From Puccinellia tenuiflora (taxonomy: Eukaryota > Streptophyta > Magnoliopsida > Poales > Poaceae), in NCBI GenBank assembly GCA_012064385.1, contig QRDG01000524.1, forward strand, positions 1,953,489 to 2,017,488: a stretch of DNA of 64,000 nucleotides. Direction: 5' to 3'. Shown piece after piece: positions 1-10,174 of this stretch (positions are counted from its first letter, which is position 1; every line of letters starts with the position of its first letter). Position numbers and translations under genes: made by a program. The notes under the pieces are model-generated. The model saw only the letters and a program-made list of their open reading frames with translations, was not told the origin of the DNA and made no database searches.

Positions 1-503
1 CCCGAGGGCTACCAGGTGCCTCGCGGCGCTGCTTGCATCCTCGGCGGGGCCCAGGCCCCCAGTTCCAACCGTCACTTCAAGCAACTCGCTCGCGAGGTCG
101 CGGCAGCGCTTCCCGGGGTTGAGGCCTCCAGGCCCCTCAAGTGGTCCCAGTACCCCATCACTTTCGACTCCGGCGACCACCCCAAGTCCACCTCAGCTGT
201 TGGCACCATCCCGCTGGTTTGCACCCCCACCATCAACAACATCGCCGTCTCCAAGACGCTCATCGATGGGGGTGCAGGCCTCAACGTCATCTCTGTCGAG
301 ACCTTCGAGAAGCTTCAGGTGCCTTACGAGCGGCTCATGCCCACCAGGCCCTTCTCAGGGGTGACAGAGGGCCTCACGACCCCTCTGGGGCAAGTGAGGC
401 TTGCAGTCACCTTTGGCACGCAGGCCAACTACCGCACCGAGCTGATCGACTTCGACGTCGTGCACATCGGCTTGCCCTACAACGCCATCCTCGGCTACCC
501 CGC
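1..503 (+). pseudogene. gag-pol fragment with retroviral-type aspartic protease (element A)
   Basis: The frame is open from base 1 to about 503. The catalytic motif reads LIDGGAGLNVIS, the DGG-type protease signature of Tat-lineage gypsy polyproteins, where canonical retropepsins have DTG or DSG. A conserved tail motif, YNAILGYPAL, follows about 90 residues later. Element B has the homologous block (FMDGGSGINIIF, then YHAILGRPTF), which fixes the identity. In a full element the next domain would be reverse transcriptase. Here the frame runs at about 504 into unrelated antisense-gene sequence and is therefore truncated. No functional protein is expected beyond the protease. The start codon lies outside the window. 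Confidence 0.85.
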
Positions 504-526
504 GCTTGCCCTACAACGCCATCCTC
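470..526. repeat. 23-bp direct repeat at the pol deletion junction of element A
   Basis: A 23-nt sequence beginning GCTTGCCCTACAACGCC occurs at 470-492 and again, identically, at 504-526. The first copy is in the protease reading frame. The second lies directly against antisense-gene sequence. The repeat marks the place where RT to integrase was lost, as expected from slippage or microhomology-mediated joining. Confidence 0.8.
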
Positions 527-3026
527 CTGGCGCTCCGCCTGGGCCGCTGCGTCCTGGTGGCGGCAGAACTCCACCCTCTCTTGGAGGAGGGACCAGGCCT
601 CGCCCAGCCTCGCTCGCTCCGCCGCGATGGCGGCCTCCTCCCTGATGAGCTCGTCCTCCACCTCGCCAAGGGCTTGCAGGGCCCGATTGACGACGACCCG
701 GCGGCGAGCCGCTCGCGGCTCCCGCCGCACCAAGGTTCCCGCACCACTGCCAGGTGCGGAGGCCTCGATCCTTGTTGAGGCGCCCGAGGCCTCCTGCCTT
801 GGGCTCACCGCCGCTTCTGGAGCGGCCAGGGGGCTTGTGGGGGCGCCTCCCCTGTCGCCCGCTTCAAGGGCTCTCTGGGGGCTGGGCGTTCTCTCGCCCC
901 CAGTTCCGGCGCTTGTGGGCTCCGGAGGCCCCTCTGCCTCCTGCTCCCCAGGGGCGCCGCCTGCCCCTTCTGTGGCGGCCGCGTCCGCCGCGGCCTCGGT
1001 CGCGTCGGCCCCTCTCGAGGGAGCCTCCTCCTCCTCTGGAGGCTGCTCCAGGACGATCTCCTCGTCCATCCTCTCCTCCTCTGCCTCCTGCTGGACGGGA
1101 GGAGAGGCTGCCCCGGTTGGTGGCGGCGGCGCCGCTTCTTCAACCTCCTCAACCACGTGGTGCGCCACCACGGGAAGAGTCACCACCCGAGACGACGATG
1201 GCGCCGTCTCTTCATCCACCTCCTCTGTGCGCTGCTCCGCCACGGGAGGAGCTGCTGCCCGACCTGACGGCGGCGCTGCCTCCTCCATCACCACCTCCGC
1301 GCGGCGCTCGCTCGCGGGAGGAACAGATGCTTGCTGCGGCTCGCCCGCCGCAGGCGTCTCCACAGAGGCGCTGGTGGTCTCTCCAACCTTGTGGAGCCTC
1401 CGCCTCTTTGGCGCCGCAGGTTCCCTGAAAGAAAGGCAAGTCTGAGGTCCTTCAAGGGGATCTTCAAGAAGTGAAACAACAAAGAAAAAGAAGAATCGAG
1501 ACTTACCCGTCGGCCATCACCCACACCCTCTTCTTCACCCTGGGTGGCTGGGTGTTGCTTGCTCCGGCCTCCTCTGGAGGCACCCTTGCCTCCTCGCGAG
1601 AAGCGCTCCTCGCTGTCGCGGCGCTTCTGTCGTGGACAGCCTTGGAGCGGGGCTCGCTGCGCCCACCCCCGCTGCCGCTCGTCTCCTTCTCCCCCTCAAC
1701 GCGCTTGGAGCGAGCGACGTAGAAGGCACCCTCCTCATCGCTGGAGGAGAGCACCTGGAGGTCCACGTCGGCGGGAATGCTCCTCGAGGAGCTGACGGAG
1801 CCTCTCGAGGGGTTGGCGCCCCTCGCCACTTCATCCTCGCCAACAGGGCTGGCGCCTGTCGACGCCTCGTCTCCGCCCGCAGAGCTGGCGCCCCTCGAGG
1901 CCTCGCCCTCGGTGGGTGCGTCCTCGGCTCCCGAGTCCTCTCCAGCCTCTTCAGCCTCCTCCTGCTCCGGGGGCGCATCCATGTTCTCCGGTTCCGCCGC
2001 CAACGGGTTGGGGCGGGGCCCGCGGTGGCCCGCGGGCACTATTCCCCACTCGTCGAACACCGGCATGCCCCGGCGGTGCTCCGAGATGCTCTCCTCGGCA
2101 AAGGCGATGAGCGGACGTGCGTCGTCTACGGCAGGCAGCGGGATTGTTGTCTTGGAGACGAAGAGGACCCCCAGGACTTGGCTCAGCACCTCAGGCTGGA
2201 GGCTGTCTCGGCTCAGCCTCATCGCGTCCATCTTGTCCTTGTAGCTCCACATCGGCTCAGAGTGCCATTGGAGGGGGGCAATCCGGCGCCTCAAGAAGTC
2301 TCTGGCCACCATCTGGCCGGTGACCCCTGCCTCGCGGACACGCTGGATGTATGTGTACACCGCGTCGAGGTTTCGGCCGGTGAACTCTGCACTCCCCCAG
2401 CGCGCCCACTTCGCCGGGGGCCCCTCAGGCACCTCCAGGAGAGGGTTCCTCATCTTAGCGTCGACGAAGAGCCACCGCTCGCGGAAGCCATCCACCTTCT
2501 TCGTCACCATGGTGATGGCATTCTCACCTTGCCAAGCGATGGGGATGTAGTTCTCGCTCCTGGCGGCGGCGATGCGGAAGGAGACGCAGCCGAGGTGCTC
2601 GCCGGCGGCGCTGCTCCGGAGGGAGTAGAAGCTGCGGAAGAGCTCCACCGAAGGGCGAATGCCGATGTAGGCCTCGCAAAAGTAGGCGAAGATGGAAAGA
2701 ATGAGAATGGAGTTGGGGTGAAGATGGAGCAAGTGGATCTGGTACGTCTCCAGAATCGCCAGAAGGAAGTCAGAAAATGGCGGCACGAGGCCAGCATAGA
2801 GAGTGTGGAGGAAGACGGGGTAGAACTCGTCGGCGAGCCTGCTGCCGCTTGGCCTCATCTCGGTGGCCCCATGCTCGTTGGAGCCCGCCGCCACCATGTG
2901 ACGCACCTTGGCTATCGCCGCCGTGAGGGCCGCACCGCGCAACGCCGCCGCCGACGCGCCGGCCGACGAGCCGGCCTGCACCGTGGCCTTGCCCTTCGCG
3001 TCGGTGCCCGCTTTCTTGGGTGCCAT
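527..3026 (-). CDS. Antisense spliced gene of element A (putative gypsy-type transposon domain protein), 3' end truncated
   Basis: This gene lies on the strand opposite to gag-pol. Exon 1 runs from an ATG at 3026 to 1507 and ends at a GG|GTAAGT donor. The intron is 82 bp (1506-1425) with a TTTCAG acceptor. Exon 2 starts at 1424 in the matching phase and stays open to about 527, where the pol deletion cuts it. Exon 1 has a conserved block (HPNSILILSIFAYFCEAYIG, then SVELFRSFYSLR) shared with the antisense gene of element B. Known: this block matches the plant 'putative gypsy type transposon' family (PF04195), of unknown function. The C-terminal third is acidic and rich in S, E, A and P. Exon 2 opens with a basic PKRRR stretch that could be a nuclear signal. 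A coiled-coil-like stretch (EVEDELIREEAAIAAERARL) lies just before the truncation. The splice model is inferred from consensus sites and phase only. Confidence 0.7.
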
Positions 3027-3309
3027 CGCTCGCCGGAGAGGAAGAAGACAACCGTGGAGAAGGAGCGCTCTGGAAAGAAGGAGTCGTTTGGAAGAAGTGG
3101 GCGGCGGAGCAATGGGAGAAGTGACGGGCGCAGTCTGCGCGCCCAGACTTTATTGACCGGGCGCTCGGTCGTGGCGGGTCCCACCACGACGCCCGTTGAA
3201 GCCGAGGAGATCGTGGCCGCGAGCGCAACCGTCGCGCTCCACATGTCGCGGCCCTGGCAGGCTCTGTTGGGCCCTCGACGCTTCGCCTCCGTCGGCAACT
3301 CCGGCGTGC

Positions 3310-3331
3310 CCATCGTGGGCCCGGGGGCTAC
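3310..3331 (+). other. Polypurine tract of element A
   Basis: A G-rich stretch (GTGGGCCCGGGGGCTAC) directly precedes the TG start of the 3' LTR at 3332. This is the expected position of the plus-strand primer. The same CGGGGGCT core is amplified in the tandem array of element B. Confidence 0.6.
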
Positions 3332-4340
3332 TGTCGGCACAGTGGAAACCAGGGTACCACGGGCCGGCCCGCCAGGGCCCAAGGGACTCTTCAGCCTAAT
3401 TTTCGCTAAGGACCAGGCTCTCAGCCTGTAGAGGCTCTCCAAGCCTGTCGAGTCTCGACAGGGGATCTCTCTACAAGAAGGCGCCTCAAGGCGCCACCAG
3501 GATTTCGACTAAGGACTAAGCCGCGAAGCTTGCCGAGGCTTTTCACCTCGGGAGGCTTCCTTCCTCTCGAAGCCAGCTCTGGCTCCGCGGCAGAGCGCAC
3601 ATGGGCTCTGCGCTTCCCGCAGAGTCACTGGCGCGCCAAAGCGCGATGACGCCAGCGCCCCAGTTGCCGTTCTGATGAATAAAGGGGTCAACAAAGCAGC
3701 GCCAAGCAAAGCGGACAACAAGGCTTGCCACTTTGGTGATAAGGAGACCGCCTGCAGCTACGCTCCAACGGCGACGTCACCGCGGGACCCGTTCCACGCC
3801 AGCTGCGCCAGCCCACCGTCCTGGCTGGACGGTGCCTCTTTTCAGCTTTGGTGACGCTGCTCCCCTGCCGTGGACCGCGTCCATGGGCTCTACCTTTATG
3901 GTGGACTTCACCTTTATGGTGCACCATGCCTCCTCCTTCGTCGGGATGTGGCAACCCTTCCCGCCCAAATGTTTGGGCGGAAGAGGACCAAGACGACTAT
4001 AAAAGGAGGGAGGGCACTCCCGTGCCAAGGGTTCAATCTTCCTTTGGCTAGGACAGATCTAGGGTTTTAGCCATTGGCAGCCATCTCGAGCTCCACAAGC
4101 TCACCCTGTACCAAAAACCTCTACAAGCAATACAGCCTAGCAGGACGTAGGGGTTTTACCTCCACAAGAGGGCCCTGAACCTGGGTAATACCGCGCGTTC
4201 CTCTCTGCAGTGTTCTCCTCCAGCGAGCCCGACGAGCACCGCCGCCGTGGAACGTTGGAGGTTGTTTGACTCCGTGTTCAGCCCCTTGCTCGATTCTTAC
4301 TCCGTGAGATACGCCCGGTTCCTGGGCCTATTCTCCGACA
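3332..4340 (+). repeat. 3' LTR of element A (1009 bp)
   Basis: The LTR begins TGTCGG and ends CCGACA, a perfect 6-bp terminal inverted repeat. A TATAAAA box lies at 3998-4004 after a GC-rich upstream region, giving a standard U3-R-U5 layout. The next five bases, ACCAA, would be the target site duplication; the other copy lies left of the window. The flanking sequence from 4341 is the 3' untranslated part of another element, so this is a nested insertion. Confidence 0.85.
3998..4004 (+). promoter_or_regulatory. TATA box in LTR of element A
   Basis: TATAAAA lies in a GC-rich LTR about 340 bp before the LTR end, the usual place for the RNA polymerase II promoter of a gypsy LTR. Confidence 0.5.
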
Positions 4341-4665
4341 ACCAAGGCCACTATTCATAATTGCTTTCACATTTAACTCAATTCATTCAAATGCTTGCGA
4401 TGAAAAGCAAAAGCATGGAAAAAGGAATATGATTCAGTTGTCCAACATACAATAGTTACTTGCTTTCAAAAGTAAGGGGTGATTGCTAGAGCTTCTACTG
4501 TTGCCCTCATGTGTATGAGTTTTAATTCATCAATCTTACATTGCAACTGAATATGATGATGATACAATGCCCGTATTTATTTATCAACCATAAGTCCATC
4601 GATGCATATAATGATCTATGTCCTTATTTACTCGAGGACGAGTAAAGGTTTAAGCTTGGGGGAGT
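4341..4665 (+). mobile_element. Element C: 3' untranslated end and polypurine tract
   Basis: No coding frame. The block ends with CTCGAGGACGAG, then TTAAGCTTGGGGGAG, just before an LTR starting TGATACGTGC. This is the conserved 3' end of Athila-like grass gypsy elements. The first part is homologous, in reverse orientation, to about 9160-9220 in element D (the 'aaggccacta.tcat...gctttcacattcaac' segment), so C and D belong to one family. Its left continuation was displaced by the insertion of element A. Confidence 0.65.
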
Positions 4666-6138
4666 TGATACGTGCATTTTATATCATCATTTTTATATGT
4701 TATATTATCATATTGGAATGTTATTTGCATTGTTATATCGTTGTTTTGCATGTTTTTAGATGATTTATGGGACTTTCATACAAAGTCCCAATTTTTGGCA
4801 TTTAATATCTGGGAGGCAGAAAACCCCCTTTTCTTGTTTTTGTTGTTTCAGGAGTTTTGCGAACTCAAATAATTAAAGGAAAAATACCACGCCAGTTTTT
4901 CATCAGGAGAAGGGTGGAGGAAAGAAGACCGAAGGCAGGAGGGCCACGAGGGCCGAATGGGGTAGGCCCACGCGGCCCATGTACCTGGCCGCGTGGGACC
5001 CACCAACTGGCCCCTTGAGCACCCCCTCGCGTGGGGCTTTTTACGGACACCTTCGTCTTCGCCGAAAAAGGACGCCCTAATTTTCCCCGAATTATCTGAG
5101 GCCGTGGCGGCGGCGGAGCTCCTGATTCTCTCCGAAGGGGGTCAGATCATACTGCTCCGGAGCTCCGGAGAGGGGGGAAATCACCGCCATCATCATCACC
5201 TCTCCTCCTTGGCGTGGGAGGAGGCCTCTACATCACCGTCATCACCATCACCAGCACCATCTCCATCATCATCTCCGTGATCCACTCCGTTCCCCTCATA
5301 GTTTGAGAGTTGCTATACCCTAGATCATTGCCTTGTGCTCCTATTCATGTTTGTGATTGGGTACTTGTCATTATTTGGTGGTGAAGTATTTATTTCAGAT
5401 TGTGTTGTACCCTTTATGCCACTGATTATGATCATGTTTGCATGTTGTGAGTAGTTCCCGTATGTTCCTGAGGGCATAGGATGAATTGGCAATGATTTAT
5501 ATATAACATGTGTTGGTATTTTGTCAAGAGTTTATCTTTTATGTGATTCTATGATGGTGTTGTGCGAACGTCGACTGCATTGAGGATCATAGGAGAACAA
5601 GCCGGAGTCATGCAGTTAAATTATATGGGTAGTAATGTCGGGGACCTTATAGTGTAATGCTATGGTGGGACTTTATGTCTTAATAATTCTTGTGCAAGTC
5701 ATTAAATTGGCCACATGATCCACCATAAGGGGGTTGTAGTTTAATTATTTAGCTATGCCTAGTTATGGCTCCGCCCCAAAGAAGATTAAAACCTGACAAG
5801 ATATGCAACGTGTTGTTTAATAAATCTCTATGCCTAGTGATATCCATGCCGCCCTCGGGAACGTTTTCCACATATAAGACACACATCACTTGAGCTTGTC
5901 CTCTTGCCACATAGAGGATTGGGCTTTCTCTCCCTTTGAGAGCTTTCTATTTGCTACCATTTATCTTAAGTGTTTTTATTTCTTTTGCAACTATACAAAA
6001 AAAATCCCCAAAACATTTGCATATTTTATTGTTTTATTTATCATCCTTTCTAACCAATACCTTCAGCTCCTCGTGGGTTCGACAACCTTTTCTAATCGAA
6101 AGGTGCTACAACTGATCTCCTGCACTTGGGAGCCATCA
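4666..6138 (+). repeat. LTR of element C (about 1.47 kb)
   Basis: Starts TGATACGTGCATTTT directly after the polypurine tract and appears to end at ...GAGCCATCA. It includes a GC-rich segment (4920-5060, with CACGCGGCC) and a CAT/CAC-rich stretch near 5190-5270 whose apparent ORF is low complexity. No protein is supported. The right boundary is inferred from the parallel end of the neighbouring copy (6932) and is accurate to a few bases. Confidence 0.6.
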
Positions 6139-6932
6139 CATGTCTTGGCGTGGTGAGTAGTTCTCTCATGTTCCTGGAGGTGTAGGATGAATTGGCAATG
6201 ATTTATATATGACATGTGTTGGTATCTTGTCTAGTTTTTATCTTTGATGTTATTTTATGATGGTGTTGTGCGAACGTCGACTGCATATCACTTCACCTAT
6301 ATGGGCTCATAGGAGAACACCATAATGTGATGAGTTGAGGAGGACTTAGGGGGACAAGTAAACCTGAGACCGAATCATGAAGTTATTTTATGGGGTATTA
6401 GTATCGGGGACCTTAAAGATTAATGCTATGGTGGGACTTTATGTCTTAATAACTCTTTTGTAGTCATTCACTTGGCCACATGATCCATCATAAGAGGTTT
6501 AGTTTGTTTATCTAGCTATTCCTAATTATGGCTCCGTCCAAAGAAGATTAAAACTTGACAAAATGTTTATCTTGTTGTTCTAGAAATATTTATGCCATGA
6601 AGTCTAGGTAGCCCTTGGGAACTCTCTCTCCACCTATAAGAAACACACACTTGAGCTTGTCCTCTTGCTGCATAGAGGATTGGGCTTTCTCTCTTTGAGA
6701 GCTTTCACTTGTCATATTGCATTCTTAGCATTTTACTTTCTTGCAATCTATACACCAAAAACCCAAAAACACTTGCATCATTTAATCATTTTAGTTTGTC
6801 TAGTGCATAGATAATAAGGGAAGTGGCACTCTTATTTGAAAGGATAAATACTTATACCTTCTACTCCTCGTGGGATCGATACTATACTTACACATCGAAG
6901 ACTTCAACGATCCCCTATACTTGTGGGTATCA
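6139..6932 (+). repeat. Partial second copy of the element C LTR, 5' truncated
   Basis: From about 6150 this segment repeats the order of 5448-6138. Shared landmarks are GGATGAATTGGCAATGATTT, TGCGAACGTCGACTGCAT and GAGGATTGGGCTTTCTC. It lacks the first 780 bp or so of the LTR and has several indels relative to the first copy, so it is an older or separate insertion rather than a recent tandem duplication. Confidence 0.65.
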
Positions 6933-6960
6933 CCATCTTTAGGGAAACAAGAGAGGAGAT

Positions 6961-8720
6961 TGATGACGTTAGTTGAAGTCTCCCTCAGCTTCGCCAACAA
7001 GCACTCTTGATACCCTGAAAGGAAAACAATAAATATAAGGGATAGGTTGAGCCTCCAAGTGCAGAGTATGTAGTAGTGGAAGATCTTCCCCAAGAAGGTG
7101 ACTCGAGGGTTTAATATCGAACTCTCGGGGAATCAGTAGTGTGGGTTTTATCTTCTTGTCCTTCTCTAGATTTCCTGCAAACAAATAAATTGCTTTGTGC
7201 CCTCAACCTCACCAAGTGGTTGTCAAGCACAAGGTGTGAGAATGTTATTAAGATAATAATGAATGCAAAACAGCAAATAAAAATGCAATGGTGCTGAATA
7301 ACAATGCAAGGATGATAGTAATGATGATTGATGGTATTTTTGGGGTTCTTATATGTGAATGCAAGAAGTAAAAGTGTTTTTGTGTTTTCTGATTTTAAAA
7401 TGGCTGAATGTAAAAGATGCTTGAAAGTAGTTGGAAAAGTGTTTCTTATGATTAAAAATGGACCGGGGTTCATGGTTTCACACATGCACTCTCTCTTAAT
7501 ATAGTGTGGCAAACAAGTAGACATAGACTTAACATATGAGATTGCAAACAAGTTCTTTCAAGTTACTAATTATATGGGCATCACGTCCTAACATAGAGAT
7601 TATGAGTCTCACTTATAGTCCACCAAGATGTGAAATAAATCATGCACCTTAGTAATTAAGATAACATCAGAGTATAGCTTTAAGATTAATGACATGAAGT
7701 TAAAATAAACACATGATGGATCTAGTCTTAGGTAGAGGCATGTCACTCCTCCTACCCTTCAACATGGTATTTTGGTTTATCCCTAGTGAGGCAACAAAGT
7801 AAGGTAAACACCCAATGGATCATGATATATCAAGTTGTCAACTTATCACTTCACCACCCCCGTTACTCCAACTAATGCACACGTTCCCCCACACACGCTC
7901 TCATAAACATGCTTGATCATAACAAGTATAAGAACGGGATACATAATATGCATCTACTTTCATAACTAAAACAAACATTGCAATCTCAACATATATTAAC
8001 TCATAGAAAGATCCACCACAATGGTAATACAACGGTGACCGTAATCATGTTCGGCAGCTCGTACGGTGCTAACTAATGGAACTCAAGAGAGAGAGAGATA
8101 CATATGCTACTGCCACAAACCCATAGTCCAGCGGTGGACTACTCCCTCTTCATCATGGAGACGGTGGAGATGTCGATGGAGAAGGTGGAGACCTCTCCGG
8201 CAGGGCTCCGCCGGAGTTTTCCCCCTCCGATCTTCAGCCTCCTGATCTCTGTTTTCTGGTTTCTCTCGTGTGGCGGCTCTCCTCTTGAAAAACGTCGGGG
8301 GACCTCTTATATAGTCCTTTTTAGGTCATGAGAATGCTTAGGGGCAAAGGATCGATGCAATTGGGGCCACGAGGGCTAAATGGGGTAGGCCCACGCAGCC
8401 AGGTACAGGGGCCGCGTGGGACCCTCCCTTTTGGCCTCCCGGCCTCCGTTCGTTGACTTCTTTCGATCCAAAATCTTGTCCTTCCAAAATAATGACCCCC
8501 CTAAATTTATAGCTCATTATGACGTCGTTAAGGTCCTGAAACAATTAAAGAAAGAAAAAGGGGTTTTCTGCCTGCGCAGGATTAATTCCATAAAAAGGGT
8601 AAATCATTGTATATTATCAAAAATCATTAAATAACAGTAATATAACCCTTATATGATGCAAATATGATTGGAATATAATAATTATAGTGCAAAGTTCATG
8701 TATGCATTTTAGATGCATCA
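6961..8720 (-). repeat. LTR of reversed element D (about 1.76 kb)
   Basis: Read on the minus strand, the LTR starts TGATGCATCTAAAATGC at 8720 and ends ...ACGTCATCA at 6961. Directly to its right on the plus strand is the reverse complement of an Athila-like polypurine tract (GCATCCCCAAGCTTAA, then CTCGTCCTCGAG). This makes it the 3' LTR of a minus-strand element. Apparent ORFs inside are short and lack domains. Confidence 0.6.
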
Positions 8721-10174
8721 GCATCCCCAAGCTTAACTCATGCTCGTCCTCGAGTATGAAAGTGATAAAACTAACATGAACTTTGCAATATAATAAAAAA
8801 CATGGATATAAAAGATGATTGCTACTGCTACATAAAGTCAAATGATTCATTATTTCAAAGAAGTAGCAATGTGCAAACAATTTATAAAGTGATATCAAGT
8901 ATTCAATGCAAAGATGATCAATGATAGTTCACAAAGTGCAACATAAAAAGATAGTACTATGGACATTCTTACTTTTGCATACTTGAGGTCCATAGAGTGT
9001 AGAAAATCTGAATATAAAAGGTGGACACTTTGGCAAAGATATATAAATAAGTAGAGGTAAAACATGCATGAGTTTCATCTATCCTCCAAACTATTCTTCT
9101 TAAGTTATTGAATGCAATGGTAATACTTGGTGTCAAGCTCTCATTCCTTTATCATAGCATCTTGAATGATTAAAGTTGAATGTGAAAGCAAATATGAGTA
9201 GTGGCCTTGATAAAGTAAAGGTTAGATGTCTCATGCCCCTTGAATACAAGTACCTACACCATGATTACTCAACTTGGGAAACAAAGCAAGTTTAAATTAT
9301 CTATCATTGTAAGTAAAAACGGTGTCATCAAGAGTCTCGTCTGGGGTACCTCTTGTCCCATGATATGGATCAAGCCCATATCAAAACAACAAGACAAACA
9401 AAAATAATGAACAATCTCAACACCCTCTTTATTTACCACTTGTTATAGCTTTTTATTATAGGGCGTATCACAGAGAGTTCAAAATAGCATGTAAGTAAAT
9501 TTACACCATGAATGATGCATGGCTTAGATTAGCGGCCCAGGTTTCTCTCTAACCATTTATACAAACTCATTTAAACTTAACTCTATTCCCACATTTATTT
9601 CGTCGTGATAGGCATCCATAGACAAAAGTACATGATATCAACTAAACAAATGATAGAACATGTCGAAAGCTTTGCATGTGATAGCACATATGGGCTAACT
9701 CCCAACCTTAAACTTGTATCAAGCCACTATCTTCATAATATTAATCACAATGGTTCATCTTTTTGAATGCAATAAAAGTAAAGTGTGCATCAAGTTCGCG
9801 AGAGCTTTTTAACCAACTTTTGCCATTTCAATAAATAACATCATCATTTTCATTTAGAGGCATAGATAACACAAATAACATGATAAACATACTTGGAATA
9901 GCATAAAGCTAATAGGTAGATATGGTGGACTCACTGGAAAAAAAACTTGGGTTGAAGGTATTGGAAACAAGTTTTTTACTTGTTGAAATTTTTGGGCTAG
10001 CAAAAGGGAGAAAGATGACCATTTAGATGCATGCATGAGTGTCCATAGAACTAACTAATTCATGTAAAACAAGGTGAAATAACATACAGCATCAAAACAT
10101 GAATAAAAGATAGCTCATGATAAACATTTGCAAATTATTACTCATAAAGAAGCTCAGAATCATGCAACTATATG
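8721..10174 (-). mobile_element. Element D internal region, non-coding 3' part
   Basis: AT-rich sequence with no credible coding frame. Its right-hand neighbour is E's LTR. It starts with the reversed polypurine tract and contains a block homologous to element C (4341-4430) in the opposite orientation. Gag and pol of D are not present; the sequence stops at the E boundary at 10174/10175. Confidence 0.6.

Larger units (their letters stand above)
1..4340 (+). mobile_element. Element A: Tat-like gypsy LTR retrotransposon, 3' portion, RT and integrase deleted
   Basis: Seen: an open gag-pol reading frame enters from base 1 and carries an aspartic protease. It stops near 503, where the sequence jumps directly into the 3' end of an antisense gene, so RT, RNase H and integrase are absent. 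A purine-rich tract and a complete 3' LTR (3332-4340) follow. The same plan (plus-strand gag-pol, antisense gene, LTR) recurs in element B at 51817-64000, which keeps the missing domains. Known: Tat-lineage gypsy elements of grasses carry antisense ORFs between pol and the 3' LTR. Inferred: A is a non-autonomous deletion derivative. It entered the 3' end of element C, because C-type sequence begins at 4341. The 5' part lies left of the window, so total length and LTR divergence cannot be measured. Confidence 0.85.

Noticed and set aside
141..1445. 434-codon plus-strand frame in element A
   Set aside because: Ser/Ala/Arg-rich shadow of the antisense gene exon 2; no domain, and it crosses the deletion junction and the intron.
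1632..3431. 599-codon plus-strand frame
   Set aside because: Antisense shadow of exon 1, caused by high GC content; runs into the LTR.
5170..5280. His/Ser/Pro-rich frame
   Set aside because: Low-complexity CAT/CAC repeats inside an LTR leader.
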